Made by a program: the position numbers and the translations under genes | In this document: piece by piece, positions 9,496 to 18,778 of the stretch | Layout: every line of letters starts with the position of its first letter | Position numbering within the stretch: position 1 is the first letter of the stretch | Assembly (NCBI GenBank): GCA_950022655.1 | Contig: OX465579.1 | Coordinates: forward strand, 177,391,263-177,455,262 | Source: Alentia gelatinosa | Lineage: Eukaryota > Annelida > Polychaeta > Phyllodocida > Polynoidae | Length of the DNA: 64,000 bases | Direction of reading: 5' to 3' | The notes under the pieces: model-generated | Told to the model about the DNA's origin: nothing | Databases searched by the model: none | What the model saw: only the letters and a program-made list of their open reading frames with translations

Positions 9496-10615
9496 TAAAG
9501 ATGAGACATTCGCCCACGGGTATATAGTATATCTCCCACTCTCTCGCCACCAGTGTTACTGTGATAGTATAAAAGCTAGACCTGCGGCCATACATCCGGC
9601 TTACAGTAATGGATATTCTTGTCCGTATATCGAGTTTTAGCATCAGTTTCGCAGGCAGAAACAAGTTAAGCAGAGTTGCTTAAAAAGAGTTACATTGGAA
9701 AATATTTCTCCGTAAAGTAAGTTTCAACTTTTACTACTTCAGGATCTGAATTTCTTTTTTTGGTGGTTTCTTTTAAAAGATAAAGATTCAGATCGAAACA
9801 TATATATTTATAAAGTAGCTTACTTCCTGTGGCATTTCAGGAAATTCAGAATGGGCGCTACTATGGAGTAAGACATATATATGACAGTTTTTTTATTTTG
9901 TTTCTTTTTATCGTTTCTCTATTGAACCTTCTCATAGTTACAATATTCGTCAGTTTGATATAACATCATTATTCCTCAATAAAGTGGGAATCTGTCAGCC
10001 TATAGAGTTAGCTGGTTTCAATCGGATCCCAATAAATTCTGCAAATTTTTTTTTTCGCTTTCGCCACGTTTTCCTAAAATTCTTCTGCAAATACTGGATA
10101 AGGTACCTGTAGACGTTCCATCGAACATTACAATCAATAATCAGCTTGTCAGCGACATTTTAGTCATTGGCACAAATTTAACTGAAAAGAGATTTTAGAC
10201 TCTGCAATTCAATCTCGATAAAGATAGTGTAATAGCCAATGCCCCAAAAGCCATTATGCCTTACCTTTTCATTACTCCGCTGGGTAGAATGGCGGTATGG
10301 TAGTCATCATAGCTTGTTTTGATAAGTTCTTAAACTCTAGAGTTTCAGTATTCCGCATTATGGCTCAATGCGCGAAAACCACCATTTTATTTCTATATAC
10401 GCCATCGCAGAAGTGCATGTATTGGCTGAATATTGACTTGTTTTCATATATATAACTGTATAACTCCCAGATTATACATGTATAATTATTAGACTAAGCT
10501 CCTACCGTCGCCACCTAGCGAGTTGCTATGGCGTCACTATGGTATAGCGGTTATTGTTGTGTTGCGTCAATAATTCTATTGACGGTTGCTGTGATGCGCA
10601 TTCGTCACTCTACCT
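9496..10615. other. Intronic, no gene seen
   Basis: The sequence is AT-rich without recognisable coding signal. The 48 bases at 10396-10443 (GCAGAAGTGCATGTATTGGC, TGAATATTGACTTG) recur almost exactly at 10940-10987, so the segment between may be an insertion or duplication. Confidence 0.4.
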
Positions 10616-10903
10616 TTGCATGTCTTCAGGATCAGACCTATAAATTTTAATTCTGAGACATTTGAGTCATTTGTCGATTTATTGGAGATAAATCGCAGTG
10701 GTTATTTGATTTTGACGCTGGGGAAGAAGTCGAAAAAACAAAAATCACCTACAAAGGTAGAATTGAGGAAATCGAATAGGATTAGATCTGATACTGAAGG
10801 GGAGGCACCTTTCAGGTCGCAATCGCCAGCGACGGGTCCATTATCAGACAATGATCCTATTGACCAGACGTGGGCATCGGCATTCGAGGGCATCAGATCC
10901 TGA
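10616..10903 (+). CDS. Unrecognised 95-codon frame, doubtful
   Basis: The frame encodes an acidic start and a Lys-rich middle (GKKSKKQKSPTKVELRKSNR), followed by a polar, Ser/Pro-rich tail. The composition is like a linker from a gag-type or chromatin protein, but no domain is recognisable. It lies between two copies of the AGTGCATGTATTGGC word and on the opposite strand to the host gene. It could be a remnant of a mobile-element protein or a chance frame. Confidence 0.15.
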   Translation: MHVFRIRPINFNSETFESFVDLLEINRSGYLILTLGKKSKKQKSPTKVELRKSNRIRSDTEGEAPFRSQSPATGPLSDNDPIDQTWASAFEGIRS

Positions 10904-11184
10904 TACGAGAAGGATGCAAGACAGAAAGAACAGGATATACGCCATCACAGAAGTGCATGTATTGGCTGAATATTGACTTGTTTTCATTTATATGTATATA
11001 TACATACGCCCAAGGTTCATATACGGACGCGTCTTGGCTGTATTTCACACCCGGCATATATGAGAGGAAATATCCTCTCCCCCGGCTGCCTCCTGCCCGT
11101 TTGTGTTGGTAGAAGTAAGGGTGTCCTCAGTAGGAAGCCCTCCCCCACCACCTCCCGCCCGCTCTCAGTGAAGCCCTCTTCACT

Positions 11185-11420
11185 GGACGCTTATATACGC
11201 CTACAGATGAGGTGTATACACACGGGGAATAGAACGATCTTGTATACGCAAAATACTTACTTTTATTATCCACCTAATACAAAGTGTCCATAGAAAACAC
11301 ATAGGGAGTTTGTATGGACATACCCGACGGATACAGATATGTTGTATGCTCCGGGTGGTGCATACGGAAAAATAGTGCGTATGGAAAAATAGTGCATAAA
11401 TAAAACGAACTGATATCGAC
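11185..11420. mobile_element. MITE end pieces (ATACGCC and CCACCTAATACAAAG)
   Basis: An inverted piece of the ATACGCC element (CACGGGGAATAGAACGATCT, TGTATACGC) is joined to the 73-bp-array terminus (TTATCCACCTAATACAAAGT, GTCCATAGAAAACACATAGG). It shows that the repeat unit at 1189-1626 also exists as a single dispersed end. Confidence 0.65.
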
Positions 11421-11445
11421 ATGCCATTTATTCAGAAAAGGTGGA

Positions 11446-11553
11446 TAATAAATACTCTGTGCAATATCCTCGCATACGCTCGGATAGTACTACGCGTCAA
11501 CTCCTAGGAGCATACGGCCGCTTGTATCTGAAACCAGTCAATATTGTGTATAT
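11446..11553. repeat. One arm of the GTCAACTCC...GCATACGG hairpin family
   Basis: GCATACGCTCGGATAGTACT, ACGCGTCAACTCC, GCATACGGCCGCTTGTATCT and GAAACCAGTCAATATTGTGT match the arm at 57598-57678, where the complete palindrome survives. The partner arm is missing here. Confidence 0.65.
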
Positions 11554-11577
11554 ATAGGCCAGGTGCATTCATATGCA

Positions 11578-11630
11578 CCTGGAAAAATTACTGCCCGCGG
11601 CCAAGGCCTTGGGCAGTTATTTTTCCGAGC
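11578..11630. repeat. Truncated GGAAAAATTACTGCCC hairpin
   Basis: The arms GGAAAAATTACTGCCCGCGG and its complement flank AAGGCC. The right flank carries on as in the full hairpins at 38359-38503 and 38917-39053, including CATAGTTTCCCTCTATT. The left flank has been replaced by ATACGCC-type sequence. Confidence 0.7.
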
Positions 11631-11639
11631 CTTAACTCG

Positions 11640-12150
11640 TAACTTTGAACTTTTGCTCACCGGAACATAGTTTCCCTCTATTGATAGAGAAATAAACATT
11701 TGCTACCAAAAAAAAAATCATGGTAATTTAGGATATCCGTCAATGGGCAGTGAACGTGCCTCTATCGTAGCGATGAAGGCCGCCAGTTGAAACTGTCCCG
11801 GATTCACCAAAAAGTTTCCACAATCTGACGAGAAAAGTCTCGGTCGGCATCCATTATCAATACCTCTTTTTACCAAAGCAGCGCTTTTCACAGTCAACAT
11901 CCAAAACACTGTTTTCATAAATAAGAGGGAGAATTCCATTTTTAAAATATCACCAGTTTTCAACAAAGATCCATCCTATGAACGTGCTCTTTGTATGTTT
12001 TTTATTTTTTCTTCTCTAAAAGGTCTGCGTAGAAGAGGATTCGGGAAAACTCACCACGTTATTTTTCCAGGAAGAAATACAATATCAAGTCAAACCTCAG
12101 CATTTTGCCGAATGTTCAATAGCCAGAAACATGATTTATATGTAGCTGAG
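11640..12150. other. Intronic, no gene seen
   Basis: There is an A-run at 11709-11717 and open frames without any family resemblance. No clear repeat is visible. Confidence 0.35.
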
Positions 12151-12159
12151 GCTAAGCTT

Positions 12160-12412
12160 GAGACCTGTCTCCACTGTGCGATCCAAGGTACATAGGTACG
12201 CCCAGTCTGAGACTGGAGGTACCTTCAGGATCGCAACTCGGCAAAACGCACAGTGGAGACAGCAAGTTTCCCTCCAGTCTGAGACTGGGCGTACCGGTAC
12301 ACCCAGTCTCAGACTGGAGGTACCGCATGTACCCCGGATAGCAAGCGTTTTTAAATATCAAACATGTTTGATATTTGGTACGCCAAGTCTGAGACTGGGT
12401 CGTAAAATGTAT
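12160..12412. mobile_element. Element with four CAGTCTGAGACTG palindromes
   Basis: Near-copies of GGTACGCCCAGTCTGAGACT, in both orientations, occur at about 12196, 12272, 12300 and 12378. A perfect 24-bp palindrome centred on AACATGTT lies at 12352-12375. An outer pair, GTCTCCACTGTGCGATCC, and CGCACAGTGGAGAC at 12247-12260 add a further foldback. The structure parallels the 465-875 element, which also has AACATGTT at its centre. Confidence 0.7.
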
Positions 12413-12415
12413 ACG

Positions 12416-12891
12416 ACCCGCGTATACATGTCCCACACACAATATTTCTCTTCATATATGCATTTGCGGCAAATATACAGCCATTACGCTGACATATAGA
12501 AGAGGAAACATGTCAATATACAGCCAATACCTGCACTTATGCGATGGCGTATATATGATATAGGAGCTAATGTTATTTCCATTTACAATGGAAGAGCGCA
12601 GTATACCTGAATTACTTCATGAAATTAAAGTAAAAGAATATCATAAAAAATCATGTATTTGAGCCATCTGTATTTGATAGAAAATCAAGTATCAAGAATG
12701 TTTCAATAAACCTAGATAATTAATTTGATAGTCGTTCTCAAGTGTTATGAACAGGATTACTTAATGAAACTAATTTCTGGTATTAAAATCAGTGTATACA
12801 TCCTGATGCATTGAAAATGTCTCTGTATGGGTCTGAGTATAACAGGTTCAATAACCTGGTCAGTGAATGAAGGTAAGGAGTGTGTGTATTA
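12416..12891. other. Intronic, no gene seen
   Basis: The sequence is AT-rich and includes a short ATACGC piece at 12500-12555 (GCGATGGCGTATATATG). No exon signal was found. Confidence 0.35.
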
Positions 12892-13201
12892 AGCCCAATG
12901 CCCATCTACCGATTCCGGAACATTCATGTACCTTTGTCGGTGACAAACGGACGGTAATTTGTCTCACCAAAGGCATCCTAACGGAGTCGGCCATAGTCGG
13001 TAGATGTGGGACAGCTAGGCAAGGGTGAGCCACCGATTAGTAGACCGATTTGCTTAGGACTAATATCAACCACCCCATCTTCCCAATGTCCGCCGGTCGA
13101 GCGAAGAGTTATGTGATTTGCCTGCGACAAGTCGACCGACTCCTATACGATTTGGGAACTAATCGCTCAACCCTGAATTGGTAGATGGGCATCAGGCTTA
13201 A
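12892..13201. mobile_element. About 310-bp MITE, CATCTACCGATT family, copy 2 (inverted)
   Basis: This copy is in reverse orientation relative to 9185-9495. It is the cleanest for target sites: it is bounded on both sides by TTAA (TTAAGCCCAATG ... CATCAGGCTTAA), as expected for a TTAA-targeting (piggyBac-like) element. The TTAA could instead be part of the inverted repeat. Confidence 0.9.
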
Positions 13202-13849
13202 GAGTAGGGGAGAGACCTGTGCTAACATAGAGTGACTGGGTTGAGATAGAGTCATATTTCTACCCTCCCTGCCCCCAACCTCATACCTCCGTACTGGGTC
13301 TGTGTTTCTTTGAAGATCATAGTGAAAGGTCTGTCCCCTCAGATGTAGATGTTCCAATGCTATAAAGTCAGGTGTGTCCCATCAGATTTGAAATGTACAT
13401 GCATTGTAACGTGGTAAGAGAGCAGTGAGCCAGAACAAACAGGCTCTTGAGTGTAGCTAGTTGGTCAGTAAAGTAGATGGAGTGGTTGTGGGAGGGGAGG
13501 GGGTGAGGGCTATTCTGTCGATGTCCCAGTTGTTTGGCATGTATGTTTGACTATTTCTGCATCTCTTTCTCATTGTCTCCGTACAAAGTGGGTCTGAATA
13601 CAGTGTATTTATGTCTGTCCCATCAGATTTGAAATGTAAATTCCACATTTAGACAATAATATCATCTAATAGTTTCCTTTTCTAGTAGCAGATTACAGTA
13701 GCCATAACTAGGTGTTTATCATTTCATGAATGGATTGACATAGTGAATCCTTTTGTCTTCAAAATGACTAGAAATGAAAATGTCTATTTTTAGGATCCAA
13801 GTCAGTATTGGGGCAGGGGAATGGTCAGACTGGGATACTGGACACCTGT
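13202..13849. other. Intronic, small direct duplication
   Basis: GTCCCATCAGATTTGAAATG occurs at 13376 and again at 13617, and the material between them includes TCTGTGTTTCTTTG and TCTCATTGTCTCCGTAC, which look loosely related. No gene is seen. Confidence 0.45.
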
Positions 13850-13995
13850 CCATTTCGCCAGGCTTTTATAATTGGTGCATGGATAGTGAACGGTTAGATT
13901 CTCTGCAGTAAGCTGAAAGCCTGTGTGAGCATTCTAACCTCTAGATGACGTATACATATGAACGCGATTTCCCGCGCTCAATAAACTGGTGTTTT
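13850..13995. mobile_element. Element end related to the 68-bp satellite
   Basis: GTAAGCTGAAAGCCTGTGTG, AGCATTCTAACCTCTAGATG and GCGATTTCCCGCGCTCAATA match an inverted copy at 37727-37870. The 68-bp satellite unit (5889-7045) is a recognisable relative of this segment. Confidence 0.7.
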
Positions 13996-14044
13996 TTGCA
14001 CAGTGCCACAGCTGTGAAGCTGTATGCCACAGATTTGAATCTTG

Positions 14045-14195
14045 ATCCTACCCCTAATATAAAATCCCATAGGCTTAACATTGGGTTTCCGTATGTCACG
14101 CTGACTAGCATACGGAGTTTTATATGCCACTAGTGGCATACAGCATTGTTATCACGTAATATTCCAAAATCGAGGAGATAGGGTAGGATAAAATC
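14045..14195. mobile_element. Small MITE, ATCCTACCCC ends
   Basis: It begins GATCCTACCCCTAATATAAA, carries CCATAGGCTTAACATTGG, and ends AGGGTAGGATAAA. A long hairpin follows within two bases, as at 1860/1865 and 2262/2265. Confidence 0.75.
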
Positions 14196-14196
14196 A

Positions 14197-14339
14197 AAAC
14201 CTGCTTTGTTTTAATCTTGGCCACCGCATTCCACTCCTGAAGTTTTGGCTCCGGACTTCACTCGGCTTCGCCTCATGAAGTCTCTATACCAAACTCCAGT
14301 CGTGCAATACGGTGGCCAAGATTAAACCTCATCCAGTTT
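14197..14339. repeat. Long imperfect hairpin with CTCGGCTTCGCCTC loop
   Basis: The arms of about 63 nt contain TTTAATCTTGGCCACCGYATT and pair across CTCGGCTTCGCCTCATG. The stem sequence is unrelated to the hairpins at 1865, 26154 or 52833, although the loop and flanks match. Confidence 0.85.
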
Positions 14340-14485
14340 TACGATAGTATACCACAGTTATGGTATCTGTCATATTTTATATAATGAGTCGTGGTCCCCA
14401 TACATTTTCAATGGGGTCTTAGTATATGGTGGATGATAAATTGACATACATCTTATCTAAGAAGAAGGACGGACTAAAGCCTCAC

Positions 14486-14579
14486 CTGATTGCTGATTAA
14501 TGGAGCACACATCCGGGTTCCGTTGTGCATGCGTCACACCGAGCCATACGGCGACGAGCAGGAAGTACACTCTGAGCAT
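14486..14579 (-). CDS. Secreted LolA-like-domain protein, signal-peptide exon
   Basis: The start codon is at 14579. The first residues, MLRVYFLLVAVWLGVTHA, form a textbook secretory signal with likely cleavage after THA, followed by QRNPDVCSINQQS. The exon has 31 codons plus one base and ends CAG|GTGAGG at 14486/14485. The leftover G joins GC of exon 2 to give glycine, so the reading frame runs without a break into PAAPRLPRSWSSRMEVTD. This places the protein in the secretory pathway as a soluble extracellular product, since no membrane segment is visible in the three exons. Any 5'UTR lies at higher coordinates and was not located. The exon is too short to stand out on its own; the phase match with two downstream exons is the main support. 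Confidence 0.75.
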
Positions 14580-14764
14580 GCGTGGAATACAGGAAACAGT
14601 ATTAGTGACAAAGAAAATAGTGCCTCAGGCTTTAACCACGCCGGTTTACTCATACCATACACGGTTCGCCATCCGCCTACTGCGATAGATTTAAGGTGCA
14701 GTACATTTCATAATGTCAAAAAGCCATAGATGATCGGGAACATCTTTTTTGTCTTAGTCTGGTA

Positions 14765-14882
14765 TAAATGTCCATAGGCTTAACATTAGGAACTCGTACT
14801 CAACAGGCTTGCGAGTACGGTAACTCATACTCAATGTGCGATAAACAGATTAATATATCCAAGCTAAGATAAAATCAGAAAC
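14765..14882. mobile_element. Degenerate MITE with CCATAGGCTTAACATTAGG
   Basis: It has the GTCCATAGGCTTAACATTAG subterminal word and ends AGATAAAATCAGAAAC, as in the TTATC family. An inner foldback, CTCGTACTCAACAGGC with GCGAGTACGG, is present. Confidence 0.55.
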
Positions 14883-15122
14883 ATATTTCTAAATTTTTAG
14901 AGTTCAGGGGTTTGTTTCAAATATAGTATTTGTTACAACTGACTTCCCTAATTTTCTAAAAACAAATTAACTCGTGCAGTCGTGCATAGGACTCCATACG
15001 CCTCGTCCCCACTTGTTATAAAATCAGAAACATATTCGCGTTTGATGTGAGTTCCTGTTCGCCATCGCATTTGGAGTTCTTCGGAATAAAAGTATAAGTA
15101 TAAAAAATATATACACAATAAT

Positions 15123-15248
15123 GACTGGTTTTGTGTACGAGTGGCCATAATCTCTGAGTAGTTGACGCGTAGTAATATCCGAGCGATTAGCGAAGATATT
15201 ACGTTGTCAACTTCGACGAGATTACGGCTACTCGTATACAATGCCAGT
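15123..15248. repeat. Long imperfect hairpin, GTTGACGCGTAG stem family
   Basis: ACTGGTTTTGTGTACGAGTG, GCCATAATCTC and GTAGTTGACG pair with the right arm ending at 15248. The loop is around CGAGCGATTAGCG. It shares stem words with the hairpins at 4513-4627 and 57607-57762. Confidence 0.8.
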
Positions 15249-15255
15249 TGTTATT

Positions 15256-15662
15256 GTATTTATTACCCACCTACAAGATTAATAACAGATCTATTGCTAT
15301 AAGAATGTTTCTGTAAGACATTTAGTCCCAGAAACCACTGCACTGTCAAGCATGGCAGTAATTTGGTGTAGACTTACACCAATAATATAGTTCACTATTT
15401 CCCCATGATATTAGTATGCAAAGCATGTTACGACTGTGATAACTGATGGTAAATTAAATTATTATGACTGATTATAGATAATCAATATTGAATAAACATT
15501 CAACAAACTTATTTTGAAGTACATGATAATTTGACCTCATTATGAATGGTACTTTTTTCCGGAATCTCCTACAGGAGAATCTGACATGTCAGAATCTCCC
15601 GGTAGCCGATTCCAGGTGCTCTATGCATTTTCTATGGAGACTACGTATTTAGTGGGTAATAA
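15256..15662. mobile_element. Probable MITE, TTATTACCCACCT ends
   Basis: The left end is TTATTACCCACCTACAAG and the right end is the complement, TTAGTGGGTAATAAA, with TTCTATGGAGACTACG just inside. A related right end lies at 26845-26937 (CCATGGAGACTTTATACTAG). The middle has no coding signal. Confidence 0.6.
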
Positions 15663-15944
15663 AGCGTGGTGAATCGGCGGCAGTGGGTGCATGGTTTTAC
15701 ATGCAGAAAATAGTCACAGATTTTAACCGGTTTACTCATACTACACAGATAATCCCTGACCCTTGTGTCAGGGGTGAGAGGCCGAGGAACCACCGAGGAA
15801 AACACAACTCCAAAAACAACAAAAAGGTTGGGAACCCTTTTAAACGCGCAATTTTTCAAAGCAGGGCAGATAAAAGCTCTGAAGGGGAAAGAGAATGCCG
15901 TGTCAGTGGAGAAAACAAGACGACAGCCGAGTCCCAGAGTCCTC
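15663..15944. other. Purine-rich unique stretch
   Basis: Short overlapping frames exist here (to about 98 codons) but no domain is recognisable and no splice pattern supports them. No assignment is possible. Confidence 0.3.
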
Positions 15945-16472
15945 TTAAAGGGCTACGGACAATTTGGCTTGAAAATTAAAACCCATGTCAATTTCCTGAA
16001 AATTTAATATGATGATCTCCAAGTGTTGTGGAATACATATCTAACTTAAAAATCGGGGGTCAACGTGCTAGTTTTTGATTTATGGATCAATATTATGACA
16101 ATTTTATATTAGAATACAGAGAAATTCTAAAAAGTATTTTTTCACATTGTAAAAACCCATGTCATTTTCCTCAAATTTTCACAGAATATAGTACATATAT
16201 AGTATTTCTTATTTAGATTTTAAAAATCGTAGGTCACCGTCCTTGTTTTTGAATGAATTGAAGAAAACCATATTTTTCAGTTCATTTCCTATGTAAATCA
16301 GGCCAATGTAAATTTTCCTATTTAACTACTAACATTGGATAAATGTGACAAAATGTTAAATCTACCCATGTAGAATAAGAATGAATCCCAAGAAACCAGT
16401 TTTAACTAATATTTGACATTATTCAAAAATCACCAGGTGGCGCCACTGTGGATTGTAGGATATGCCTTTAAA
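15945..16472. mobile_element. About 525-bp MITE, TTAAAGGCATATC family, copy 1
   Basis: The ends are TTAAAGGGCTACGGACAATT and the complement of ATTGTAGGATATGCCTTTAA. The family is recognised by AAACCCATGTCAATTTCC, GATGATCTCCAAGTGTTG and TTGAAGAAAACCATA. Copies or pieces lie at 16469-16560, 22095-22600, 27290-28085 (inverted), 41457-41590, 42570-42700, 42856-43370 and 44190-44416. A CTCF-like site sits near the right end (16431-16446). Confidence 0.85.
16431..16446 (+). promoter_or_regulatory. CTCF-like motif inside MITE
   Basis: CACCAGGTGGCGCCAC matches the usual CTCF core (CCASYAGRKGGCRS) apart from the first base, counting the preceding T. The position is kept in other copies: CAACAGGTGGCGCCAC at 43330, CAGCAGGTGGCACCAC near 44376, and a weaker CACCAGGTGACGCCAC at 22559. 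Function is inferred from motif match only. Confidence 0.35.
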
Positions 16473-18778
16473 GGGATACGGACAATTTACGTTGATGATG
16501 ATCCCCAAGTGTTGTAGAATACATTTATTATTCAACAAGTTGGGGCTACAAAAGTTAGTTTCTGGTTCAGATATCAGTATAAGGATAATATCATTGTGTA
16601 TTAATTGTAAATTAATTATAATTCTGCCGACTGCTTGAATACTGTATCACCTATCAACTACAACTCAAACTAATAGTCGAACACTTATTTAACCTTCACT
16701 GGGGCTGGTCACATGACTCCACCGCTCACTTCACTCCATTTTTCTTCTTGAAACTGCACGGACGTTCACTTTTTTCTATCCCGCCCACCCACACCATAAA
16801 CTGTATTTCAATGGACTATAACTCTTGTCCAATTGGGCTGATAACTCTTCTAAATGAACTCCGGCCTCATTACAGCCGTTCTTATAATGTAATATTTATT
16901 ATCTCAATGGCTACGTCAGCCTTTTATCTTTGAATCTGTATTCAATTAATATGCAATGTATGTATCCTCTTAACTGATTTTTATCCATGTACTGATCGGT
17001 TCTAAAAATGTTCTTAATAAATATTTTAACTGGCAGTGCAGTCTTCTTCATAATTATAGTACTGAGTGTCTTTGGTGTATGATTTTACATATTAAATCCC
17101 TTAGGCCCTATTGAAGTATCCCATAATTCAGTCTGTTTACTAGTTCCGGTGTTCACTATTTGCCGACGTTGTATGGTGATCGACCCTTGAACGGTAACCC
17201 ACAATTATTGCAGTTTAACGGTTTTTATAAATCTTCAAATTGGAAATCTGATGTCAGAAATGGAAATTTCAGCTAAATAGTAATTTTCTACATGTAAATC
17301 CGAAATAATATTCAGGTTCTCCAAATATGAATGGGAAAACTGTGGTTCATGTGGTCATGGTGTGCCCAGCCAGTCGCGAGAGGAACCCTGGGCGATAATG
17401 GGGAGTTTAGTAACCTCCGGAGGGCGGGCGTATGTCATTTTCTTCAGATGTTCACATACAGTAAATTCTTATCACATCCTATTACTCAAAAGCATAGGTC
17501 AAACATACTTGTCCTTGAGATAATTTCAGTATATTGCCTTTGAAAATCATGAAAAATCAATTAGCTCATGTTGCCTGCTCGGTTTGAACGAATTTGGTAA
17601 AATGCTAAATGAGAGGGGTGCTTACTGTGTCGTAGTGTGTCAGAATACTTGTCGGGAGCTCACTGGGTTCCTGGCCAAATGTGGCGTGTCCACTTACCGA
17701 TTTTGACCACCGATTATGGCATTTAGCGCCCCCGACCGATTATGGGACACTTTTTATTACAATAATCACACCCCTTTCATAAGATCTCTCTTTCTGGTAT
17801 TACACTCTCTAAGTGGTATTCTGTATTTCAGTCCAAATAATGCCACTAGGGCGCCAAGTACACAGTATTCCCGCTAGGTGGCATCATTATAGGAATCTGA
17901 TGTACGTGTTTAGCACGGGAGGCAGGTTAGTGTATTTCCAAGTCTCTAAGCTTAGTTCGTTAAGAATTCTTCTCCCATAGAGCATAGCGAGAATCTTGTA
18001 TAGAATACCAGTTAGAGAGTGTGAGATCTTGTGAGAGGGGTGATAATCATCAGAAAAAGGGTCAAACAATTTCTCTCCCCAACTTTACCTAATCTAGCAC
18101 CACCGAACGAATGGTTGCACCAACAATGAAATATCTCTTCATAGGATTTATCGGTTGCGGAATAAACTTGAGTGGCAAAAATCGGTCGGCGACTTCCTCA
18201 GTTTTCATCAGGAAATAACATTTTTGCTAATTGCCACTGATTCTGCGAACCGATAATTTCTCAAATAAAACCAGTGACCGAATATAATACAGGTCTTTTT
18301 TCATTTTTAAATTTTTTTATTATCAATGCCTCTCAAAAAAGTTGAGTTTTTTCAGGATATAATTGGTGGATTTTTCGTCGGCAGGTGGAAACGTCACGTC
18401 ATCATATGTTAAAGACACATACTCGGCCTCCAGGCTTCCTTAGACTGACAGTTATTGGCTCATTAATTTGCCAGTGACCTCAGGCATATATGACAGAAAG
18501 TTTATTTCAACCGATCTCATTATATTTTACTGGGAGCGCAATTTAAATTCCATTCATAGGAACTTGTTGCCACATGCCACAGGCACAAAGCATAACTCGA
18601 TGAAAGCATGTCAATGGTCATGCTCTCCCTAATTTGTTTCCTTTTTAATTAGACGCTTATATTCATTTCTGTTCGTAACACAATTCTTTCAATAAACATA
18701 ATTATATCTGACACAGGCAGGTTGACGAGAAAACAAAACACCAGGTGGCGTGGTCAGTTATCAATGGATTTTGGTAAA
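16473..18778. other. No gene seen
   Basis: A partial second copy of the TTAAAGG MITE starts at 16469. The rest is AT-rich and apparently unique. Another CTCF-like pair, CCACTAGGGCGCC and CGCTAGGTGGCATC, lies at 17842-17884. No splice-flanked frames were found. Confidence 0.4.

Larger units (their letters stand above)
3615..14485 (-). other. Intron 1 of the LolA-like gene (10.9 kb)
   Basis: This intron runs from donor CAG|GTGAGG at 14485 to acceptor CCCCAG at 3615. It holds the 68-bp satellite, several MITEs and hairpins, and no other exon that I could join in frame. The assignment follows from the phase-compatible exons at each end; a transcript read would settle it. Confidence 0.6.

Noticed and set aside
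17887..18069. Second LINE reverse transcriptase tail
   Set aside because: The order of its few LINE-like words is wrong and no motif aligns with the tail seen at 25214-25501 or 19445.
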